DNA from: Chloroflexota bacterium
Lineage (GTDB): Bacteria > Chloroflexota > Dehalococcoidia > SM23-28-2 > RBG-16-64-32
NCBI GenBank assembly: GCA_022563285.1
Contig: JADFNQ010000089.1
Coordinates: 1-6,126, forward strand
Direction: 5' to 3'
Length of the DNA: 6,126 nt
Shown in pieces: positions 1 to 4,204 of this stretch; the stretch's first letter is position 1, and every line of letters begins with the position of its first letter. Position numbers and translations under genes: made by a program. A model generated the notes under the pieces. The model saw only the letters and a program-made list of their open reading frames with translations, had not been told where the DNA came from and did not search any database.

Positions 1-698
1 TCTGGGTACAGTGGCGGGACATCGCCATCATCGTCGTGCCGCCGCCCTCCGAGGTGCTAGAGCGGTTCCTGGACGACCCCGCTTTCTTCTGGCGCGAAGG
101 CGCCTGGACGCTGTACGAGGCGACGCTCGGCCTCCTCCTGGGCTCATCCTTCGCAATCGCCCTGGCGATAGCGATGGCCCACTCCCGCCTGACGGAGCGG
201 GCTCTGTTCCCGCTGGCGATAATCATCAAGGTCACGCCCATCGTGGCGGTGGCGCCGGTGCTGGTCATCATGTTCGGCTTTGGCACCACGCCCAAGGTCC
301 TCGTCGCCGCCCTGCTCTCCTTCTTCCCCATGCTGGTCAACGCCATGACCGGCTTTCGCGATGTCAGCCCCGGAGCGCTGGAGTTCATGCGCTCTCTTCG
401 CGCCTCCCCCTGGCAGCTCTTCTGGAAGCTGCGGCTCCCCAGCGCCCTGCCCTACCTGTTCGCCGCCCTCAAGGTGACGTACCCCCTGGCCCTCATCGGC
501 GCCGTAGTCGCCGAGTGGTTCACCGGCGACCGTGGCCTGGGGCTGGTGATCTTCGTGGCCAACTCCAACCTGGACACGCCCACCCTGTTCGCCGCCGTCG
601 GCGTCCTCGCCCTCACCGGCGTCACCCTCAACATCCTCCTATACCTGGCCGAGCGACGCCTCCTCTTCTGGCATGAGACGATCCGCACATTCCGATAG
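1..698 (+). CDS. ABC transporter permease, TauC/SsuC/ThiX-like (5' partial)
   Basis: Inner-membrane subunit of a binding-protein-dependent importer of the BPD_transp_1 fold. The reading frame is open to the left edge (first full codon at 3-5, reading WVQWRDIAIIVVPPPSEVL), so the GTG at 36 is internal and the true start, with probably one more membrane helix, lies outside. Visible parts are the PPPSEVL segment that typically follows the first helix in this family, then hydrophobic helices around nt 115-190, 205-350, 460-510 and 570-650. The cytoplasmic EAA-like coupling loop lies at about 381-440 (EFMRSLRASPWQLFWKLRLP), where the usual Gly of LGAS is Arg. The phrase LFAALKVTYPLALIGAVVAEW is typical of vitamin, sulfonate and pyrimidine importers. 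It ends 21 nt before the substrate-binding-protein gene, so they are probably co-transcribed. No ATPase is in the window. The fold is certain, the substrate is not. Confidence 0.9.
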   Translation, partial: WVQWRDIAIIVVPPPSEVLERFLDDPAFFWREGAWTLYEATLGLLLGSSFAIALAIAMAHSRLTERALFPLAIIIKVTPIVAVAPVLVIMFGFGTTPKVLVAALLSFFPMLVNAMTGFRDVSPGALEFMRSLRASPWQLFWKLRLPSALPYLFAALKVTYPLALIGAVVAEWFTGDRGLGLVIFVANSNLDTPTLFAAVGVLALTGVTLNILLYLAERRLLFWHETIRTFR

Positions 699-707
699 GA
701 GCCCGGT

Positions 708-713
708 AGGAGG
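708..713 (+). promoter_or_regulatory. Strong ribosome binding site for the substrate-binding protein
   Basis: A perfect AGGAGG lies 6 nt upstream of the GTG at 720. It supports that GTG as the start, which also gives a complete lipoprotein signal peptide. The spacing places it in the short gap after the permease stop codon. Confidence 0.85.
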
Positions 714-719
714 AATCAA

Positions 720-1763
720 GTGCCCCCCAGCATAATCCGTCCGCTCCTCGCCGCCCTGCTGCCGCTGCTCCTCGCCGTGCTTCTGGCCGCCTGCGACAAC
801 GGCGGCGATGGCCCGACGTCGGCCGACAAGGTAACGTTCATGGCCGGCTTCAAGCCCCAGGCCAACCTGCCCTTCGTCGGCGCCTACGTGGCCCAGGAGA
901 AGGGGTTCTTCGCGGAGCAGGACCTGGAGGTGGATATCAAGCACGTCAGCACACCCGGCGAGAACTTCCGGTTCCTGAGCCTGGGCGAGGTGCAGTTCTC
1001 TACCGGCGATGCCGCCACCATCATCGAGCGCGCGGGCGACGACCCGCCCCTGGGCATCATCGCCATCGCCCTGATCGGACAGCGGGGCCAGCAGGGGTTC
1101 GCCGTCCTCGCCGACTCCGGCATCGAGACGCCCGCGGACTGGGCCGGAAAGCGGGCCGGCTACAAGGGCACCCAGCCCACGCCCGACTTCCTGGCGATCC
1201 TCAACGCCAGCGGGATCGATCCCAGCGAGGTGGAGACGGTGCGCGTCGGCTTCTCCCCCCAAGTGCTCACCGAGGGCGAGGTGGACATCTTCCCCCTCTT
1301 CCTCTCCAACGAGCCGTACACCCTCAACGAGCTGGGCTACGAGCTGACCCTGTTCGAGGCGGCGGACTTCGGGGCGCCCACCCTGGGCCTCACCTACGTG
1401 ACCACCCAGGAGTACCTTACCGAGAACCCGGACATCGTCCTCCGCTTCCTCAAGGCCGTCCTCCGCGGCATCGAGTACGCCCGCGATAACCGCGACGAGG
1501 CGATCGATACCGTCCTCCGGTTCGCGACCCAGGAGGACCCCAACCACATGCGGTTCATGATGAACACAGAGCTGGACGCGTCCCTCAGCGACCTAACCGA
1601 CGAGTTCGGCGCCGGCTGGATGACCGGCGACCAGTGGCAGGCGCTGCACGACTATCTGGTGGAGTTCGGCGGCATCCCTGCGCCCCTGGCCGACGTGTCC
1701 GTCACCTACGACGACGGGTTCGTCCAGCAGGCGTACGAGGACGGCGAGCTCGTCTGGCCGTAG
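720..1763 (+). CDS. ABC transporter substrate-binding lipoprotein, NMT1/THI5-like
   Basis: Extracytoplasmic solute receptor, 347 aa, that should deliver ligand to the permease just upstream. The GTG start is set by an AGGAGG site. Residues 1-25 form a lipoprotein signal: an Arg at 7, a hydrophobic core at 9-22 and the lipobox LAAC with Cys25, the only cysteine in the protein. A Gly/Asp-rich linker follows. The NMT1/SBP_bac-type domain starts near residue 38 with GFKPQANLPFVGAYVAQEKG, then FFAEQDLEV, a ligand-cleft-like STGDAA at 94-99, and PADWAGKRAGYKG leading into the second lobe. This layout matches thiamin-pyrimidine (ThiY), riboflavin (RibY) and sulfonate/nitrate receptors. The Cys-rich CCCFC motif of pyrimidine synthase THI5 is absent, so this is a receptor rather than the enzyme. 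The ligand cannot be named from sequence alone; a vitamin or pyrimidine precursor is the best inference. No truncation was seen. Confidence 0.88.
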   Translation: MPPSIIRPLLAALLPLLLAVLLAACDNGGDGPTSADKVTFMAGFKPQANLPFVGAYVAQEKGFFAEQDLEVDIKHVSTPGENFRFLSLGEVQFSTGDAATIIERAGDDPPLGIIAIALIGQRGQQGFAVLADSGIETPADWAGKRAGYKGTQPTPDFLAILNASGIDPSEVETVRVGFSPQVLTEGEVDIFPLFLSNEPYTLNELGYELTLFEAADFGAPTLGLTYVTTQEYLTENPDIVLRFLKAVLRGIEYARDNRDEAIDTVLRFATQEDPNHMRFMMNTELDASLSDLTDEFGAGWMTGDQWQALHDYLVEFGGIPAPLADVSVTYDDGFVQQAYEDGELVWP

Positions 1764-1800
1764 ACGGCAGCGTTGCGTATCGTTGACCGCCCGCTGCCGT
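1764..1800 (+). terminator. Inverted repeat after the ABC operon, possible terminator
   Basis: A perfect 9-bp inverted repeat, ACGGCAGCG at 1764-1772 and CGCTGCCGT at 1792-1800, begins at the base after the TAG stop. The loop is 19 nt. There is no T-tract after it, so intrinsic termination is uncertain. It could instead stabilise the 3' end of the transcript. Confidence 0.4.
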
Positions 1801-1840
1801 GCCTGCAGAGGCGCAGCGGGGCGAGGTGTGACCGCCGCCC

Positions 1841-1930
1841 TTCGACAGGTTCAGGGTGAGCGGTTAGTATATCTGCTCATAGTGAGCCTGAATGAATCCG
1901 CTCGTGGTGAGCCTGTCGAACCATGAGCGG
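1841..1930. repeat. Cluster of diverged TTCGACAGG/CCTGTCGAA repeat units with hairpin
   Basis: Three related units lie in 90 bp. Unit one (1841-1863, starting TTCGACAGG) is inverted relative to unit three (1898-1920, ending CCTGTCGAA), with 18 of 23 positions agreeing. Unit two (1875-1890) repeats the first part of unit three (1900-1915) directly with 14 of 16 matches. Unit three also forms its own hairpin: CCGCTCGTGGT at 1898-1908 pairs with ACCATGAGCGG at 1920-1930 (11 bp, one G-T pair) around an 11-nt loop. The segment lies between two same-strand genes and codes for nothing. It looks like a REP-type dispersed intergenic element, and similar motifs recur in Chloroflexota by my recollection. 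Copy number in this genome cannot be seen here. Confidence 0.7.
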
Positions 1931-1961
1931 GGGCGCCGCTGCGCGAGCTGTAGGCACCACC

Positions 1962-1989
1962 GTAGGGGCGCAGCACGCTGCGCCCCTAC
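1962..1989. repeat. Perfect palindromic repeat, 13-bp arms
   Basis: GTAGGGGCGCAGC at 1962-1974 and GCTGCGCCCCTAC at 1977-1989 are exact reverse complements separated by AC. As RNA or single strand this is a very stable GC-rich hairpin. There is no T-tract after it, and it lies just upstream of a TATAAT box, so it is more likely a dispersed palindromic intergenic element than a terminator. Its right end reaches the place where a -35 box would sit for that promoter. Confidence 0.7.
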
Positions 1990-2017
1990 CCCTGTGCGAC
2001 AATAGCCGCGCTATAAT
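1989..2017 (+). promoter_or_regulatory. Probable sigma-70 type promoter for the metallopeptidase gene
   Basis: A perfect -10 hexamer, TATAAT, lies at 2012-2017 inside a short AT-rich patch of an otherwise GC-rich spacer. No good -35 is present at the expected 1989-1994 (CCCCTG), and there is no TG extension. Transcription would start near 2024, leaving a leader of about 30 nt before the ATG at 2056. The lack of a -35 suggests activator dependence or weak use. Confidence 0.5.
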
Positions 2018-2055
2018 AGAAGCGTCCTCTTCGGCCCGCCGCCCCGCTCCATACT

Positions 2056-3249
2056 ATGCGCCGCCGTCTGCTCGCCGCCTACCTCGCCTTTCTCGCCCTC
2101 GTCATCCTCAGCGCGACCGCCGGTGGAGTCTTCCTGTTCCGCGACTTCTCCTCCGACGACCCGATAGACGCCGTCGCCAACCGCAACGCCTACGACGTCC
2201 TGGGCTGGGAGCTGCGCCACCTCCCCCAGAAGTGGCTGTATAAGCTCGCCACCGTGTTCGACGGCGGCCGTAGCCGCGCCGACGAGGACGCCCTCCTCAG
2301 CCGCTACTTCGAGCTGACGGCCGACATCCGCAGCCTGGAGCGCGATGGCTCGGACGCCGACCGGCTGGCGGAATCCCGCCGGGAACGTGACGCCATCGAA
2401 AACGATGTGGAGGAGACGCTGGAGAGCCGTATCAGCGACTTCCTGCGCGACGAGGGGTTCGTCATGAACCCGCCCCTCTTCTCCGACATCGACCTCTTCT
2501 TCCCGCCCCTGGACTTCGAGCTCGATAGGCCGCCCAAGGTGCTGGCCGTCTCCCCCCGTGACCGCATCGAGCTGGACCGTAATTATCTCCTCGATCCCGG
2601 CCTGGGGACGGAGGCCGTCGCCGCCGTCGAGAGCGAGACGGAGGAGAGCGGCGTCTCCGCCCTCGTCGTCAACACCGGCGGCGTCGCCACCTACCCCAGC
2701 GTCATCCCTGAGCTCGCCTCCTACCGCAGCATGGTGGAGACCGTCATCCACGAATGGCTCCACCAGTACCTCGTCTTCTACCCCCTGGGCCGCAGCTACT
2801 TCAGCGGCCGCGAGACGCGCACCCTGAACGAGACTGTCGCCAACCTCGCCGGGGACGAGCTGGCGGAGATGTTCGTGGAGCGCTACGGCTCGCCGGTCCC
2901 CCCACCGCCGCCGCGCCAGACCTCCGGTGAGTTCGACTTCCGGACGGAGATGCGCGCCCTCCGCCTGCGCGTGGACGAGCTGCTGGCTGAAGGACGAATC
3001 CAGGAGGCGGAGCGGTTGATGGAAGAGAAGCGGGACGAGTTCGAGGCGCAGGGGGTATACATCCGCCGCATCAATCAGGCCTACTTCGCCTTCTTCGGCT
3101 TCTACGCCGACACGCCCAGCTCCATCGACCCCATCGGGCCCAAGCTAGTGCGCCTGCGCGATCGCGCCGGCAGCGTCGTCGAGTTCGTGCGGCTGGCCCG
3201 GGGCCTCACCAGCGAGTCGGACCTGGACCGCCAGCTCGCCGGGGTCTAG
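2056..3249 (+). CDS. Membrane-anchored putative zinc metallopeptidase (HEWLH, gluzincin-like)
   Basis: A 397-aa protein. Residues 1-4 are basic (MRRR) and 5-28 form one hydrophobic segment with no lipobox, so it is probably an N-terminal anchor with the rest outside the cytoplasm. Residues 80-130 are charged and helical, possibly coiled coil. The catalytic signature is HEWLH at 232-236 (two zinc ligands and the general-base Glu233). LNETVAN follows, where Glu259 is the candidate third zinc ligand, as in gluzincins. A Pro run at 282-286 leads to a second charged helical region (300-335), then NQAYFAFFGFY at 340-350. The order HExxH, NExxA, charged helices, N-x-A resembles the PF10023 putative aminopeptidases, but this is by-eye likeness only. 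The ATG at 2056 lacks a clear Shine-Dalgarno; it is chosen because it precedes the anchor directly and follows a TATAAT box. The protein has no cysteines. The substrate is unknown. Confidence 0.72.
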   Translation: MRRRLLAAYLAFLALVILSATAGGVFLFRDFSSDDPIDAVANRNAYDVLGWELRHLPQKWLYKLATVFDGGRSRADEDALLSRYFELTADIRSLERDGSDADRLAESRRERDAIENDVEETLESRISDFLRDEGFVMNPPLFSDIDLFFPPLDFELDRPPKVLAVSPRDRIELDRNYLLDPGLGTEAVAAVESETEESGVSALVVNTGGVATYPSVIPELASYRSMVETVIHEWLHQYLVFYPLGRSYFSGRETRTLNETVANLAGDELAEMFVERYGSPVPPPPPRQTSGEFDFRTEMRALRLRVDELLAEGRIQEAERLMEEKRDEFEAQGVYIRRINQAYFAFFGFYADTPSSIDPIGPKLVRLRDRAGSVVEFVRLARGLTSESDLDRQLAGV

Positions 3250-3262
3250 GCGGGCCGCGATG

Positions 3263-3278
3263 TCCCCCGCTTAGGGGA
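3263..3278. terminator. Short hairpin between convergent genes
   Basis: TCCCC at 3263-3267 pairs with GGGGA at 3274-3278 across a 6-nt loop, in the 39-nt gap between the two converging stop codons. The position suits a bidirectional terminator. The stem is only 5 bp and has no real T-tract on either strand, so support is weak. Confidence 0.3.
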
Positions 3279-3288
3279 TTGCGCTACC

Positions 3289-3957
3289 TCAGCCTCGTTC
3301 GGACGTCGGCCCCTCCGCCGCGGATGACGAGAGCTCCTCATCTGCGGATGGCGGGCTGCGGCGGTTCTCCCGCTCGGCGCGCTCCTTGGCCGTGCGGAGA
3401 AGCCCCTCGGTGATATCCTCCAGGTCGTCCAGCTCCTCCACCGTCAGCTCGTCGACGCGTTGCAGGTAGTAGGTCACCGTGTCCGTGAACATCTGCTTGG
3501 GCCGTCGCCAGGATAGGATGAAGTAGGAGCTGAAGGCGGCGATCACGCTTCCGAAGAACAGGCCGACGCTGAGGACGGTGTAGATGGACCCGATGGTGCG
3601 ACCCCCCGTAGTCTGGAGCACGACCTCGCTGTGCCCCACCGTGGTGAACGCAGATACCGCCCACCACAGTCCCACCCAGTAAGAGGTGACCTGGGAATTG
3701 TCTGCCGCCTTCTCAAGGAAGAAGACGGGGATCGGCGCGAGCGCCACCAGAAGGGCAAGGAACGTGATAATCGGCAGGATCGGCGTCTGAGTAAAGATAT
3801 CCCTGAACAGACCGATCGCAGCTACGAGGGGGCCGCCTACTCCCCGCTCGATGCGGGGAAGGCGGCGCCTGTGCGTGCGCACCCGCAGCACCCGATCGCC
3901 CGGCTTTACTGTGCGAATCCGCCGCGGGTCGGTATCCTGTCGCGCTTCGTCAACCAT
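3289..3957 (-). CDS. Two-helix potassium-channel-like protein with altered filter
   Basis: A 222-aa inner-membrane protein with a KcsA-like pore layout (ion channel, Ion_trans_2 type). Residues 1-45 are basic and probably cytoplasmic. TM1 spans about 58-82 (TPILPIITFLALLVALAPIP). The pore helix is WVGLWWAVSAF at 94-104, then the filter TTVGHSE at 105-111, and TM2 at about 121-149. The match to the KcsA-type LWWxVxxxTTVGYGD block is clear, but Tyr, Gly and Asp of the filter are His109, Ser110 and Glu111. Residues 160-200 are an acidic/basic helical tail with no RCK domain. A Ser/Glu-rich end follows. The ATG at 3957 is the first start after an in-frame stop at 3964-3966. A purine-rich AGAAGGAAGG lies 13 nt upstream, which is rather far. 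K+ selectivity cannot be assumed; a nonselective or regulatory channel is possible. Confidence 0.75.
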   Translation of the reverse strand: MVDEARQDTDPRRIRTVKPGDRVLRVRTHRRRLPRIERGVGGPLVAAIGLFRDIFTQTPILPIITFLALLVALAPIPVFFLEKAADNSQVTSYWVGLWWAVSAFTTVGHSEVVLQTTGGRTIGSIYTVLSVGLFFGSVIAAFSSYFILSWRRPKQMFTDTVTYYLQRVDELTVEELDDLEDITEGLLRTAKERAERENRRSPPSADEELSSSAAEGPTSERG

Positions 3958-4204
3958 GGCCGTTCATCAGCCTTCCTTCTCAATCTTACTCCCCGACGCG
4001 CCTGGAGGCACTGAGGGGACTGTCCCGCCGGCGCCGATTGCTAGGGGAGCATCCCGGAGATGGGTGCAGCCTGTTCTACGCCACCCTAACGGTATAGGGA
4101 TCGATGACATGATCGAGGTTAGGCTAGCGCGCGTCAAAGGGGCTGGGGCCATCGCTCCAGGAGCCGTTGCCGCCCTACCCAGGGTCAGGGCCCCGTCCAT
4201 TTCC
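3958..4204. other. Non-coding spacer with small inverted repeats
   Basis: 247 nt between the penicillin-binding protein stop and the channel start, both on the minus strand. No credible gene was found. It contains GGGAC/GTCCC around one base at 4016-4026. A nested imperfect palindrome at 4085-4123 has outer arms CCTAAC/GTTAGG and inner arms TCGAT/ATCGA around GACATG. GCTCC/GGAGC lies at 4154-4164, and GGGGCC at 4145-4150 pairs with GGCCCC at 4189-4194. The last pair could be a weak 3' structure after the penicillin-binding protein gene, but no T-tract follows. Confidence 0.45.
4109..4137 (-). promoter_or_regulatory. Possible promoter for the channel gene
   Basis: Read on the minus strand, TTGACG (4137-4132, 5 of 6 to the -35 consensus) is followed after exactly 17 nt by GATCAT (4114-4109, 4 of 6 to the -10 consensus). 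Transcription would begin near 4102, giving a leader of about 145 nt. The -10 lies inside the nested palindrome at 4085-4123, which could be an operator. Support is modest, and read-through from the upstream penicillin-binding protein gene is the alternative. Confidence 0.3.

Noticed and set aside
36..38. GTG at 36 as the start of the permease
   Set aside because: The frame stays open to the window edge with permease-like sequence before it, and no ribosome site precedes it. The gene is cut by the window.
11..676. Plus-strand open frame of 221 codons overlapping the permease
   Set aside because: The product is Arg/Pro/His-rich and low in hydrophobic residues. The overlapping frame gives a clear permease with an EAA-like loop.
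639..1547. Long minus-strand open frame of 302 codons opposite the substrate-binding protein
   Set aside because: Its translation is Gly/Val/Glu-rich with no recognisable domain, and it lies antisense to a clear lipoprotein receptor. Long antisense frames are expected in GC-rich coding DNA.
1962..1989. Palindrome as a rho-independent terminator of the ABC operon
   Set aside because: It has no T-tract on either side, lies about 200 nt after the stop codon, and looks like a dispersed repeat.
1923..2243. Plus-strand open frame of 106 codons in the repeat spacer
   Set aside because: It is built from the palindrome and hairpin sequence and runs out of frame into the metallopeptidase gene. It has no ribosome site and no protein-like composition.
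2011..2763. Minus-strand open frame opposite the metallopeptidase
   Set aside because: It is a compositional shadow. It has no domain, and it runs across the TATAAT box and ends in the repeat spacer.
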